Positions 39,448 to 51,781 of a DNA stretch of 64,000 bases are shown here, in pieces; positions within the stretch are counted from its first letter, which is position 1, and each line of letters opens with the position of its first letter. A program made the position numbers and the translations under genes. The stretch comes from Shewanella sp. OMA3-2 (GTDB lineage Bacteria > Pseudomonadota > Gammaproteobacteria > Enterobacterales > Shewanellaceae), in contig NZ_CP090974.1 in assembly GCF_021513195.1 (NCBI RefSeq), positions 1,996,001 to 2,060,000 on the forward strand. The letters run 5' to 3'. Below the pieces are notes generated by a model. The model ran no database searches. It worked only from the letters and a program-made list of their open reading frames with translations, and was not told where the DNA came from.

Positions 39448-39729
39448 AGACATTGCTGTTATGCTAATTATGCAGATTTGGTGGTCAATTTCCATACAGA
39501 GGATATGTGCTAACCCCTATATGGTCTGACCATCCAGCTATTTGGGACATATTAGTGAGACTATTTTTCTAGTTAGGACTAAAATGGCGTTAAGCGGCTA
39601 AATGTATGAATTCTTTTTCACAGATACATTTTTTGTGGTGACTGTATAAGCTCATTTGGGATGTTAATGGTTTTTGCTGTTCCAAATAGTAAGCGTTTAG
39701 CTCAATTAAATTAATAATGGTAAAGCATC

Positions 39730-40851
39730 ATGATAAAAGTAGTTATTTCAGGTAGTGGTCTTTTTGTTCCTCCTTTTTCAGTTTCTAATGATGAGTTAGT
39801 TGCAAGCTATAACAGCTATGTGGATTTACATAATCAACAAAATTCACAGCAAATAGAAGAAAATGAACTTCAACCCTTGGCTTATTCATCAAGTGAATTC
39901 ATCGAAAAAGCCTCGGGCATAAAAAATCGATACGTTATGGTAAAAGAGGGGATTTTAAACCCACAAATAATGATGCCATTGATTGCCGACCAAGCGTCTG
40001 ATGAGTTGTCATTACAAGCCAGTATGGGTATTGAAGCTGCCAAGCAAGCGTTAGCTCAAGCAAAAGTGAATGCTGAAGATATCGATTTAGTGATTGTGGC
40101 CTGTGCTTATACTCAGCGGGCATATCCTGCTATTGCGATTGAAATCCAGCAACAGCTTGGTACTAAAGGTTTTGCCTATGACATGCTAGTGGCTTGCTCG
40201 TCAGCCACCTTTGCAATTGTGAGTGCAGTTAATGCGATTAAAGGGGGCACTGCAAAGCGCGTATTAGTGATTAACCCTGAACTGACCTCACCACAAAGTA
40301 ATTTCAGAGATCGAGATAGTCATTTTATTTTTGGTGATGTGGCAACAGCGGTTGTGGTTGAAAGGCAAGACTTAGCACAAACAGAACATGCCTTTAATAT
40401 TTTATCGACAAGCTGTATGACTGACTTTTCTAATAACATTCGCAGTAATTTTGGTTTTGTGAATCGTTGTGATCCTGATAATGCGAGTACTGCTGATAAG
40501 TTATTTCATCAGCAAGGGCGTAAAGTGTTTAAAGAGCTTTTGCCAATGATTTATCAGCATTTAGATAAACAATTCTCTGATGAGCAAATCAAACCTGAAG
40601 AATTTAAACGTTTGTGGTTACATCAAGCGAATATCAATATGAATATGTTTGTGGTTAAGAAATTATTGGGCGATGACGTAGACGAAACCACCGCACCGAT
40701 AGTGCTTGATGAATTTGCTAATACCGCTTCGGCGGGTTCTGTTATTGCTTTTAACAAATTTAATAGCGATTTTAAAACCGGTGATCTTGGCCTACTTTGT
40801 TCATTTGGTGCCGGGTACTCTATTGGCAGTATCGTACTCGAAAAGTGTTAA
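39730..40851 (+). CDS. Beta-ketoacyl-ACP synthase III-type condensing enzyme
   Basis: 373 aa thiolase-fold protein. Catalytic triad of the KAS III class: Cys near 156 (MLVACSSATF), His near 298 (WLHQAN) and Asn near 331 (NTASAGS). It is longer than E. coli FabH (317 aa), with an insertion around residues 30-75 and 85-95, placing it in the divergent FabH2-like group of Shewanella and Vibrio. It probably starts fatty-acid chains or condenses acyl groups, with the starter unit unknown. Monocistronic, ended by a strong terminator. Confidence 0.88.
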   Translation: MIKVVISGSGLFVPPFSVSNDELVASYNSYVDLHNQQNSQQIEENELQPLAYSSSEFIEKASGIKNRYVMVKEGILNPQIMMPLIADQASDELSLQASMGIEAAKQALAQAKVNAEDIDLVIVACAYTQRAYPAIAIEIQQQLGTKGFAYDMLVACSSATFAIVSAVNAIKGGTAKRVLVINPELTSPQSNFRDRDSHFIFGDVATAVVVERQDLAQTEHAFNILSTSCMTDFSNNIRSNFGFVNRCDPDNASTADKLFHQQGRKVFKELLPMIYQHLDKQFSDEQIKPEEFKRLWLHQANINMNMFVVKKLLGDDVDETTAPIVLDEFANTASAGSVIAFNKFNSDFKTGDLGLLCSFGAGYSIGSIVLEKC

Positions 40852-40915
40852 TTTTATAGGCGATAACATTGCAAATATTGTTTACCATGTCTAAGTAAGT
40901 AGACACATTAATAAC

Positions 40916-40947
40916 AAGGCCGTAAGTGAAAACTTACGGCCTTTTTT
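40916..40947 (+). terminator. Terminator of the KAS III-type gene
   Basis: 12-bp perfect stem AAGGCCGTAAGT / ACTTACGGCCTT, loop GAAA, then a T run that merges into the truncated MITE copy. Confidence 0.92.
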
Positions 40948-41034
40948 ATGTAGAATAACTACATCACAAAGTCTCTGCCTTGTACAAATGACCAACAAAT
41001 CGCTGTAAAAACAACCTTGAAAGATCAACAGCCC
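40942..41034. mobile_element. Truncated right half of the MITE-like element
   Basis: From TTTTTTATGTAG to ATCAACAGCCC it is about 90 percent identical to the right ~95 bp of the element at 38139-38331 and ends at a CTAA (YTAR) site. The left half and left repeat are absent; it begins inside the T tract of a terminator. Confidence 0.85.
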
Positions 41035-41093
41035 CTAATATTTTAAGAATTTTTTTACTCAGTTCAATAGAGGTTTAGATGTTCTTTACAGGT

Positions 41094-43430
41094 TTATAGT
41101 AACCATGCATAGCTGACTTTCATAAAGTAGGTTCTGTCATTTTGAGTTAATGAATCAATCTCGTCGTCAGCTTTAAATGCATCTGAATAACCGATATAAA
41201 ACACACTTTGTGGATTGAGCTTGTAGCCATACAGTAACTCATTACCTAAGTCTTGATATTTGGCATTGGGTTGTTGATAAATGTACAGGTTTGGATCTCT
41301 TTCTATGTCGGTATACACGCTGGTAAGGCGGATAAAGCTATTGAGGGTTATTTGCCAGTTGACCCGAATATCGGTTAGATTTGCGGTAAACAGTTTGCCG
41401 TTATCAACATCAAGCGTTTGATATCTATGGGATAAGTTCAGCACAATTGAATCGGTTACTTTCCATTCGACTTCTGGGTTGAACATAGTTAATGTGCCTA
41501 GGCGATCGTTGGCAAAATCGATGTTATCACCATAGTTTACATCTAATTCCAGCTTGATTGATTGCAGCGGCACAAAGTTGGTGTAAAACCAGCCAATAGT
41601 TTCATCAAACATTTGGGTGTTGTTGTTAATGTCGATGTTGGATGGGTTGTGACGTCTGCCAACGCGTTCACGCTGGGTTATACCTGACGCAATATAGCTT
41701 TGATATCCGCCTTCAAATTCAATAAACATTTCAGTTTCTTGCTCTAGCTTTTCACCTTTTTGGGTGTGAGTAATATCCCAGTCGCCACCCAACTGAATTT
41801 TACTAAAAAAGCTATTTGATGGATACCAGCGATAACCGCCACCGGCAACAAACTTGGCCGCATCAACCTTTTCAATAAAGCCTAAATCGGCTCTAAAATC
41901 ATCACCAACAGATTCGTACTGTGTTGAGGCATACCATTCGCGACGATTATGCTGATAGGTTAGCTTGAACATATTGTCGCTAAATTGGCCTAGTTTATTG
42001 GTTCGCAGCACTCGTTCGTTATAGTCACAATTACTTAAATCACATTCTATGGGAGGAATTGTGCAATCATCCCCTTTACAGAATTGATTAAAGAACTTTT
42101 CAGGATATTCTGTTTGTGAAAATGCATATTGGGCAGTAAAGGTGTCTTGCTCTGTCGGCTGATATTTCATATCTGTGCTATAAACATAGTTATGATAATC
42201 ATCAGATTGCTTGAGTGTCATGACCCCGCCAATAGATAATTGTTTACTAGCATCGTAACGATATCGTGTTGCTACGTTATAGCTTTCTTGATTAAGGGTA
42301 GCAATATCTGAGCTTAAATTACCAGGGACTAAAAACTGAGTTTGGATATCATTTGCCGCTAATACCCCTATAGTATGATCATCGGTTTTGCTGGTGAGTT
42401 TTACCCCGTAGTCAGGAGAGCTAATATTGCGGGTATGCAATAATTCCAGTTGGCTGTCAAAGTAGTCTTTGTTATCTAAAAAGAATGCGCGTTTTTCTGG
42501 ATAAAACAGTGCAAAAGTATTGTTAACATCTAATTGGCCCGCATCTGATTCTACCTGGGAAAAATCTGGGTTAATCGTTGCATTTAATAATGTGGTTGGT
42601 GTTATGCCCCAACGTAAGTCGAGTCCTGCTTCAACGTCTGACTCAGCTTCCCAGGGGCCAGTAGGATTTAAGGGCCTTTGGTTGTTTTGGTTAGCGACAA
42701 GGGAGGGCGTAATTTGAATATCTTTGCCCTGTTTAGCGCCTTCTAACCCTTGTAAAATACCCAGCTGGCATAATTTACACGACACATTACGATCTATTTT
42801 ATGGGTTGAAAAACGTTGATTCTCATGTCTAGGGTAAAAGCGGATAAACTCAACGCCCCATTTTTGAACGGCATTTGAATCATCAAAATTGAATAATCTA
42901 AGCGGCAGCTGTACTTCCACTTGATAGCCATTGTCGGTGATTTTACCTTTGCTGTACCAAATCCCATCCCAAGCATCACTTTCGTGGCCTGTCAGTTCGT
43001 TCTCAATGGAGTCACTTTGAACACCATAAGCGTTGATAAAAAATTGATAAGCTAATCGTGCATTATTGAATGTATCCAATTTGATGCCGACCATGTCATC
43101 ACCCCAAGACTTGTCTCTGTCACGCAAATTGGCGCGAATAGCTTGTGGATTAGGATCATGGGCGGTAAAGGCAACATATAAACTGGTTTGCGAAGCAAAT
43201 ATTCTTGCGGTAGTCACCACTGGCGCAGCAACGTTTTCTGCTGGAGAGGTTTCAAATTTCAATTCAACTTCTTCAGCTAACAGCCATTGAGCTTCATCGA
43301 AGTCACCATCAATAATAATGCCATCGCTGAGCGTTGGTAGTGTGGCATGAAATTGATCACTACTGCCAGCAAAGGCGCTAAAGCTAATAAGTCCACTGAG
43401 TATTAATAGAGTTTTTGAGTAGTTGTTCAC
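41094..43430 (-). CDS. CBM9-like / DUF5916 outer-membrane protein
   Basis: 778 aa with a signal peptide (cleavage near AFA-GS). Residues ~35-210 resemble a carbohydrate-binding family 9 domain (IIIDGDFDEAQW, WGDDMVGIKLDTF), followed by a long DUF5916 region rich in alternating strands with aromatic ends and a terminal aromatic residue pattern (YAWLL), consistent with an outer-membrane barrel. A Cys-rich loop (FCKGDDCTIPPIECDLSNCD, four Cys) is unusual and could be surface exposed. Monocistronic. Likely binds or transports glycans or peptides; function unproven. Confidence 0.83.
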   Translation of the reverse strand: MNNYSKTLLILSGLISFSAFAGSSDQFHATLPTLSDGIIIDGDFDEAQWLLAEEVELKFETSPAENVAAPVVTTARIFASQTSLYVAFTAHDPNPQAIRANLRDRDKSWGDDMVGIKLDTFNNARLAYQFFINAYGVQSDSIENELTGHESDAWDGIWYSKGKITDNGYQVEVQLPLRLFNFDDSNAVQKWGVEFIRFYPRHENQRFSTHKIDRNVSCKLCQLGILQGLEGAKQGKDIQITPSLVANQNNQRPLNPTGPWEAESDVEAGLDLRWGITPTTLLNATINPDFSQVESDAGQLDVNNTFALFYPEKRAFFLDNKDYFDSQLELLHTRNISSPDYGVKLTSKTDDHTIGVLAANDIQTQFLVPGNLSSDIATLNQESYNVATRYRYDASKQLSIGGVMTLKQSDDYHNYVYSTDMKYQPTEQDTFTAQYAFSQTEYPEKFFNQFCKGDDCTIPPIECDLSNCDYNERVLRTNKLGQFSDNMFKLTYQHNRREWYASTQYESVGDDFRADLGFIEKVDAAKFVAGGGYRWYPSNSFFSKIQLGGDWDITHTQKGEKLEQETEMFIEFEGGYQSYIASGITQRERVGRRHNPSNIDINNNTQMFDETIGWFYTNFVPLQSIKLELDVNYGDNIDFANDRLGTLTMFNPEVEWKVTDSIVLNLSHRYQTLDVDNGKLFTANLTDIRVNWQITLNSFIRLTSVYTDIERDPNLYIYQQPNAKYQDLGNELLYGYKLNPQSVFYIGYSDAFKADDEIDSLTQNDRTYFMKVSYAWLL

Positions 43431-43574
43431 TGTTTATCTTGAATATTGTTATTTGTTTGCTGCATTGTCGCAAACAAACGCAATAATTCCGACCTTTAAT
43501 GCTACAAAAAGACTGTCAAAATGTTACAAAACTTGTGTTGGGGAAGTAGTACGTTGTGAATATGAATTTTATGG

Positions 43575-43604
43575 AAAAAGCGCCAAGAATAGATCTTAGC
43601 GCTT
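43575..43604 (-). terminator. cysZ terminator
   Basis: On the minus strand AAGCGC-T-AAGA / TCTT-G-GCGCTT with a five-base loop, then TTTCC. About 55 bp after the cysZ stop. Confidence 0.78.
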
Positions 43605-43660
43605 ATTTAAGGGCAGGTAGCCTGCTACTGTGTTAAGTCGACAATTGCTTGTAAGCGAGA

Positions 43661-44434
43661 TTAATCAGCAGCAACCGATGGATTTTTATAGGCGTCACGG
43701 TAGCGATCAACCCACATTGACGTTGCCCCGCAAATGGCCACAGGCATAACAATAAAATTCACTATCGGGATCATCGAAAATAATGTTACTGAAGCTCCAA
43801 AGCTGAAGCTGGTTCCCTTAGTATTGCGCAAAGCAAACTTCATATCATCAAATGGCACTTTATGGTTATCAAACGGGTAATCACAATATTGTATTGCCAT
43901 CATCCATGCGGTAAACAAAAACCATAAAATAGGCGCGGCGGTTTGACCAATAACAGGTACCCAGAATAAGATTAAAAAAATCAGTGCGCGGGGTAAATAG
44001 TATTTCAACTTAAGCCATTCACGGCCCATTATGCGCGGTAAGTCTTTAATTAAATCTACCGCACCACCTGTATTGAGGTTTTTGCCTGTTAAATGCTGTT
44101 CAACTTTTTCAGCTAATAAGCCGTTAAAAGGTGCTGCTAGCCAGTTCATCACTGAGCTGAAGATAAACGACATCACCACAAGCATAGTTAATACCGCTAA
44201 CGGCCACAAAAAGAAATTTAACCAAGAAAGATAGTCGGGGACTTCACCATTCAACCAGGTAAATAAGTCGCCTAACTTGCCCACTGCAAAATACATTACC
44301 GCAGCAAACAGCAACAAATTTATCATTAACGGGATAAACACGAATGTACGTAGTCCGGGTTGCTTAATAAGCGCAAAGCCTTCCAAAAAATAATTAACGC
44401 CACTTTTACGGTTAGAAGGGGATGTTACTGCCAT
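43661..44434 (-). CDS. cysZ: Sulfate transporter CysZ
   Basis: 257 aa from the ATG at 44434 (AAGGAG 8 bases upstream); the longer open frame adds 31 residues without family similarity. Hydrophobic segments with the CysZ signatures GFALIKQPGLRTFVFIPL, NWLAAPFNGLLAE, WFLFTAWMMAIQYCDYPFDNHKVPF and MPVAICGATSMWVDRYR. Inner-membrane sulfate uptake for cysteine synthesis, matching cysK nearby. Divergent from smc, as cysZ commonly lies near zipA and ligA. Confidence 0.95.
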   Translation of the reverse strand: MAVTSPSNRKSGVNYFLEGFALIKQPGLRTFVFIPLMINLLLFAAVMYFAVGKLGDLFTWLNGEVPDYLSWLNFFLWPLAVLTMLVVMSFIFSSVMNWLAAPFNGLLAEKVEQHLTGKNLNTGGAVDLIKDLPRIMGREWLKLKYYLPRALIFLILFWVPVIGQTAAPILWFLFTAWMMAIQYCDYPFDNHKVPFDDMKFALRNTKGTSFSFGASVTLFSMIPIVNFIVMPVAICGATSMWVDRYRDAYKNPSVAAD

Positions 44435-44604
44435 TGATGACTCCTTGACGGTCTTATAAGTGTTTCTTAAGGCGAGTGTGACAATCGATGTGACATAAAA
44501 CAAGCGATAAACGGCATCTGAAAGCAAAAAATCGTTACAAAATGCGCCTCAATTGCTACAGTGAGCGGCCTAGAAGCAACGTTAACCAAACCATACCGGC
44601 ATAA

Positions 44605-46176
44605 ATGCGATTAAAACAAATAAAACTTGCTGGATTTAAGTCGTTTGTAGACCCAACAAAAATCCCTTTTGATCATCCCTTGACCGCCATTATAGGTCCA
44701 AACGGCTGCGGAAAATCTAACGTAATTGACGCCGTACGTTGGGTATTGGGTGAAAGTAGCGCTAAAAACCTGCGCGGCGACTCAATGACAGACGTCATTT
44801 TTAATGGTTCCACCTCCAGAAAGCCTATTTCAGTTGCGGGTGTCGAGTTGATATTTGAAAATATTCAAGGTCGACTCGCTGGTCAATATGCTAGTTATCA
44901 AGAAATTTCTGTTAAGCGACAGGTTAACCGCGACAGTGAGTCATTCTACTTTCTTAATGGACAAAAGTGTCGCCGTAAAGATATTACCGATTTATTTATG
45001 GGCACAGGTCTTGGGCCGCGCAGTTATGCCATTATTGAACAAGGCACTATTTCACGCTTAATTGAATCTAAGCCGCAAGAGTTACGGGTGTTTATTGAAG
45101 AGGCCGCGGGAATTTCTCGTTATAAAGAACGTCGCCGTGAAACCGAGAATCGTATTCGCCATACCCGTGAAAATCTCGAGCGGTTAAACGATATTCGTCA
45201 AGAATTGGGTAATCAAATTGACCGTTTAGCCCAACAAGCGCAAGAAGCAAAACAGTATCGAGCGTTAAAGTCACAAGAACGTGAGTTACACACTAATTTA
45301 TTAGCTGGGCGCTACCAAGATTTATCGATGCAGTCGGCAGAAATGCACAGCCAGTTAAATGAGCTTGAACGCCAACAAAGTGAATTTGCCGCGAGTCAGC
45401 AATCATCTGAAAATTTAGTGCTGCAATTACAACAACAAATTAATGACCTAACAGATACCGAACAAAAGCTGGTTGAACAATATTATCAAGCTGGAAATGA
45501 AGTCGCCAAGTTTGAGCAGCAATTAAAACATCAGCAGCTACAAGATTCGCAGCGCGAACAAGAGTTGTTACTTATTCAGCAGCGCCTTGATGACGCGATA
45601 CTTAAGCAACAACAATATGAGCTAGAGTTAGCGGCAGGATTAAAGCAACAGTCAGCGTTAATGCCAACACTTGATGAAGCGAAAATTCAATTTGAGGTGT
45701 TAGATGAGCAAGTTCATCAGGTTGATGAAACTAGCGATGCACTAAGACGCCAGTTTAATGATGCCGCCAATGCGTTAAATCAAGTTAAAACAGAGCTTGC
45801 TGTTTATCAATCGCGTTATGATCATCAGCAACAATTGCTAAGTAAGCATGAGCAAACGATTCCTGTATTGCAGCAAAAACTGCAACAGTTAGCTAATGCC
45901 GATATTGCACAAGAGATTCTAGAACAGCAAACTAAATTAAGCCGTTTAAATAAGCAAACACTTGCTGAACAATCAGTTAAGCAGCAGCTTGATCTGCATT
46001 TAGTTGACGCTGAAAAAAATCTATTACAGGCACAAAATGGCTATCATCATATAAAAGATGCGCTTGCTAGTGCCAAGGCGCGACTGCAATTAATTAATGA
46101 GTGGTTAGATAACCAAGTTGGCGATGCCGACAGTCAGCAGTTATGGCAAGTGATTAAAGTTACCCCCTGGTTATGA
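44605..46176 (+). pseudogene. smc: Chromosome segregation protein SMC, 5' part (frameshifted)
   Basis: SMC ATPase of the condensin complex, normally ~1140 aa. This part holds the N-terminal head: MRLKQIKLAGFKSFVDP, Walker A GPNGCGKSNV at residues 31-40, the Q-loop region, then the first coiled coil and the start of the hinge. It stops at TGG TTA TGA after VIKVTP. SMC hinges continue PGYEKAVDVLLQS, which is exactly what the next frame encodes. The break is in the C5 run at 46163-46167, one C more than the ancestral frame needs. No slippery-site features. Confidence 0.9.
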
Positions 46177-48037
46177 AAAAGCCGTTGATGTATTGCTACA
46201 ATCTGTGAGCAAGGCTACAGTGCTGACAGCAGAAAATATGGCTGCCGATACAAATAATATCAATGGATTTATGCTATTAGGTGATACTTTTTCACATATG
46301 GCATTAACCAGCCCAGTGAATCTTGCACCTTGGTTAGAGCAGGTTATTTTTGTTGACACGCTGGTCGAGGCCAAAGCGAGAATAGCCAGTTTATCAGCCT
46401 CATCGGTTATCGTATCAAAAGAAGGTTATTTAGTCGGTCACGGCTTTGTATTAGCGCAGTCTAGTCATCAGTCTGTTATGAGTTTAGTTGCCGAGCAACA
46501 AAGCTTAATTGAAAGTGTGGCAGCGCTTGAGGTACAAAGTACCGCCGCATTGCAGCAGCAAACCGCTCAAGTGACTCAATTGGCAGAGGTGAATGTTCAA
46601 TTGGGACAGCACCAGCAAACCTTGCAACAACTGTTGGTAGCACAAACTCAAGCGCAGTCTAGGTATGAGGGATTAGTTGAACAGCAACATAATCGTCAAA
46701 TTACCCTGCAGCAATTAGAGCAAGAATTACACTTGGCCAAGGATCATCAACAGCAACAATTGGTTGAGGCAGAAGCATTATCAATTAACGTTGAATCTTT
46801 AGAGGCACAAACTCATCAATGTCAGTTGCAGCTGGATAGCGCGCAACAAGCATTTGAGCAAGCCAGTGTGCAGTTACGCGACTTGAAAACTCAGCGTGCG
46901 GAGCTGGAAAGAAACAAGGCTAATACCAACCAAACCTTGCAGAAAATTAACACTCAAGTGGCAGTTAGTCGTCAGCAATTAACCCAGCAGGGTGAAAAAA
47001 TAGATGAGTTATCAGAACGTTATGAGGTTATTGAACAGCATAGTCAGGTAAAGCAAACGTCACTAGAACAGGTAGCGCGGGATACTATTAAGTTACAGCT
47101 AGAGCAGCAGCTTGATATTCAGCAGCACAATCAGATTAAGCTTAATGATAACCGTCAACAGCAAGCTGATTTGCAACAAAGCTTAGATGCATCACTAATG
47201 ATGCAAAAACAACAGCTTGTCACACTACAAAGCTTGACTCAAAAAATAAGCGCGTTAAAGTTACGTCGTGAGGGCATAAAAGGTCAAGCGGATGTGCAAT
47301 TGCAGGTTTTGCAGGAAGAGCATATCAACCTACAAAGTGCGCTAGCCAATATTACTGATGATTTTGATATAAAAGCCTGTTCAAAAGCATTAGAAACAGT
47401 CCGTGACCAGATTAATGGATTAGGGGCGATCAATCTGGCGGCAATTGAAGAATATGATACCCAAAGTGAACGCAAACAATATTTAGACAGTCAAGATAGT
47501 GATTTAAATCAAGGTTTAATGACACTGGAAGATGCTATTCGTAAAATTGATAAAGAAACTCGAACACGATTTAAAGCGACTTTTGACTCGGTAAACAATG
47601 GCTTAATGCAATTGTTCCCTAAGGTTTTTGGGGGTGGTAAAGCATACCTGGCACTGACCGATGATGACTTACTCGAAACTGGCGTTACCATCATGGCGCA
47701 GCCTCCGGGCAAAAAGAATAGTACCATTCACTTACTTAGTGGTGGAGAAAAAGCGTTAACCGCTTTATCATTAGTATTTGCCATATTTAGATTGAATCCA
47801 GCACCATTTTGTATGCTGGATGAAGTAGATGCACCTTTGGACGACGCTAACGTAGAACGATTTTGTCGTTTACTGCAAGAGATGTCGCAAAGTGTGCAAT
47901 TTGTATATATCAGCCACAATAAAATAACCATGGAAATGGCTGACCAACTCATTGGTGTCACTATGCATGAACCGGGTGTTTCACGTATAGTCGCGGTAGA
48001 TATAGAAGCCGCAGTAGCGCTTGCTGACGCAATATAA
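46166..48037 (+). pseudogene. smc: Chromosome segregation protein SMC, 3' part (frameshifted)
   Basis: Continuation of SMC: PGYEKAVDVLLQSVSKATVL of the hinge, the returning Gln-rich coiled coil, then the C-terminal head with the ABC signature LLSGGEKALTALSLVFAIF and Walker B FCMLDEVDAPLDDANV. A TTG at 46193 could start this half alone, but no ribosome-binding site precedes it. Together the halves give an ordinary-length SMC. SMC is important for viability in many bacteria, so a sequencing indel deserves serious consideration. zipA follows after 18 bp. Confidence 0.9.
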
Positions 48038-48055
48038 ATAGGAATCAAGTATACA

Positions 48056-49039
48056 ATGGAAGATTTACAGCTAGTGTTGTTAGTTTTAGGTGCAATTGCA
48101 ATTATTGCAGTTCTTGTGCACGGTTTTTGGTCGATTAGAAAACAGCAACCCAAGTCGATGAAAGAAAGCCCTATGGCAAACTTTTATAAAGAACAAGCTG
48201 ATCGACGCGATTTAACGGGTTTTGATAATGACGGTATTGGCAGTGTTCGGGTGCGAAAATCAACAGAGGTTGACCCACCAGTGCTTAAATCTGCTTTTAA
48301 TAAAACCAGTTCGGTATTTAAAGCCGCGCAGGACAAAGTAATTAAACCTGTTGAGATGGGCTTGTATAAAGCGGCTGAAAAAGCTCAACAACAAATATCA
48401 ACGAGTCAGCAATCATCAATAGATAAAAAACAACAGCCATTAAATACGGCTAATAAAGATGTCGACAACAGAGAGCGTAACACTAAAGATCTCGAAGAAA
48501 TAAAGCTGCCTACTTATGCCGAATCTAAAGAACAGTTGTTACAAAACAAACCCGATAAACAACCGGTGCAGCCAGCAGTTGCAGAAGCGGCTGTCGATGT
48601 TGTTGACACAAAACCTGAACAACCACTCGCAGATCCAACCGATGTATTAGTATTGCATCTTGTAGCTAAACCCGGTGAGCTATTACAAGGTGCTGAATTA
48701 TTACCCGCGCTATTGTCATTGAATTTCAAATTTGGTGATATGGAAATATTCCACCGTCACATTGATAATGCCGGAACAGGTAAGGTACTGTTCTCGTTAG
48801 CTAACATGGTAAAACCTGGGGTGTTTGATCCTGATAATATGGAGCAATTTGTGACCGAAGGTGTGGTGCTGTTTATGACCTTACCTTGTTATGGTGACCC
48901 TAAAATGAACTTTACCATTATGCTTAATTCCGCCATGCAATTGGCCGAAGACTTAGACGCCGAATTGTTAGATGGTAAGCGTCAACCTTGGAATGACGCT
49001 GCTAAAGAAGATTATAAGCGCCGCATCGCAATCGCTTAA
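48056..49039 (+). CDS. zipA: Cell-division protein ZipA
   Basis: 327 aa. N-terminal membrane anchor (LQLVLLVLGAIAIIAVLVHGFW), a charged then Gln/Pro-rich flexible linker to about residue 190, and the C-terminal ZipA FtsZ-binding domain (VLVLHLVAKPGELLQG, FKFGDMEIFHRH, VLFMTLPCYGDPKMNFTIML). Tethers FtsZ to the membrane early in septation. Likely cotranscribed with smc and ligA; a weak hairpin lies between zipA and ligA. Confidence 0.95.
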   Translation: MEDLQLVLLVLGAIAIIAVLVHGFWSIRKQQPKSMKESPMANFYKEQADRRDLTGFDNDGIGSVRVRKSTEVDPPVLKSAFNKTSSVFKAAQDKVIKPVEMGLYKAAEKAQQQISTSQQSSIDKKQQPLNTANKDVDNRERNTKDLEEIKLPTYAESKEQLLQNKPDKQPVQPAVAEAAVDVVDTKPEQPLADPTDVLVLHLVAKPGELLQGAELLPALLSLNFKFGDMEIFHRHIDNAGTGKVLFSLANMVKPGVFDPDNMEQFVTEGVVLFMTLPCYGDPKMNFTIMLNSAMQLAEDLDAELLDGKRQPWNDAAKEDYKRRIAIA

Positions 49040-49067
49040 TATCGAATTATTATTTGTTGTTTATTAG

Positions 49068-51125
<2,058 letters not shown>

Positions 51126-51185
51126 TATGAATTATATAGCGGATTACTTTACTGATTTTTTTGGTAAAAAAGGTCATTTTGTAGT

Positions 51186-51689
51186 ATGAACTTTAGCAAC
51201 ATTACCTGGCTAGATGATAAAGGCCATATAAAGCCCCCTTACTTTTTGTATATTATTTTGGTGTTTTTAGCCCGTGGTTGGTGCGTTTTTATTGCTTCTT
51301 TAACGCAGTTTAATGATCAGTCAGGCCTAGTAAGATTATTCTACCCACATAAACAAGATTTCATTTTGGCATTATGTGCAGGGTTAGGCGCGGTATTTTT
51401 GTATGGACTGATTATTGCTGAGCGAAAACGGCAATGGCAGAGGTTTATCCCTTGGTTTAAGCGTGGCAAAGCTATATTGTGGCTGTTAGTGATGCTTGAT
51501 GCTGGCATGTTGATGCAACGATTATTACATGCTGATTTTCTATTTAGTTTGACCTATGCGCTTGATGCTTTATTTTTATTTTGGACCAGTATCTACCTGT
51601 TAAAATCGAAACGCTTACATCATTATTTTAACGACTGGCATATCATTGATGATCAAGAGGATGAACAAGATGGTAAAAAAGCAACTTAA
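51186..51689 (+). CDS. DUF2919 inner-membrane protein (YfeZ-like)
   Basis: 167 aa with four hydrophobic segments. The N-terminal WLDDKGHIKPPYFLYIILVFLARGW block is the DUF2919 signature. The cytoplasmic C-terminus is short and acidic (DDQEDEQDGKK). Function unknown. It begins 60 bp after ligA on the same strand and may share its transcript. The ATG lacks a strong ribosome-binding site. Confidence 0.82.
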   Translation: MNFSNITWLDDKGHIKPPYFLYIILVFLARGWCVFIASLTQFNDQSGLVRLFYPHKQDFILALCAGLGAVFLYGLIIAERKRQWQRFIPWFKRGKAILWLLVMLDAGMLMQRLLHADFLFSLTYALDALFLFWTSIYLLKSKRLHHYFNDWHIIDDQEDEQDGKKAT

Positions 51690-51781
51690 ACTCAATATTC
51701 ATTCTATAGTGTAAGTATTCGAACTGTATTTTGCTCGATGGCTTTGACCATAATAATAATTCAGTATGGAAGGCACATTCA

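Noticed and set aside
46163-46176. Programmed +1 frameshift in smc at ACC CCC TGG
   Set aside because: No rare or stop codon in the A site, no stimulatory structure seen, and SMC is not known to be recoded; indel or sequencing error is simpler.
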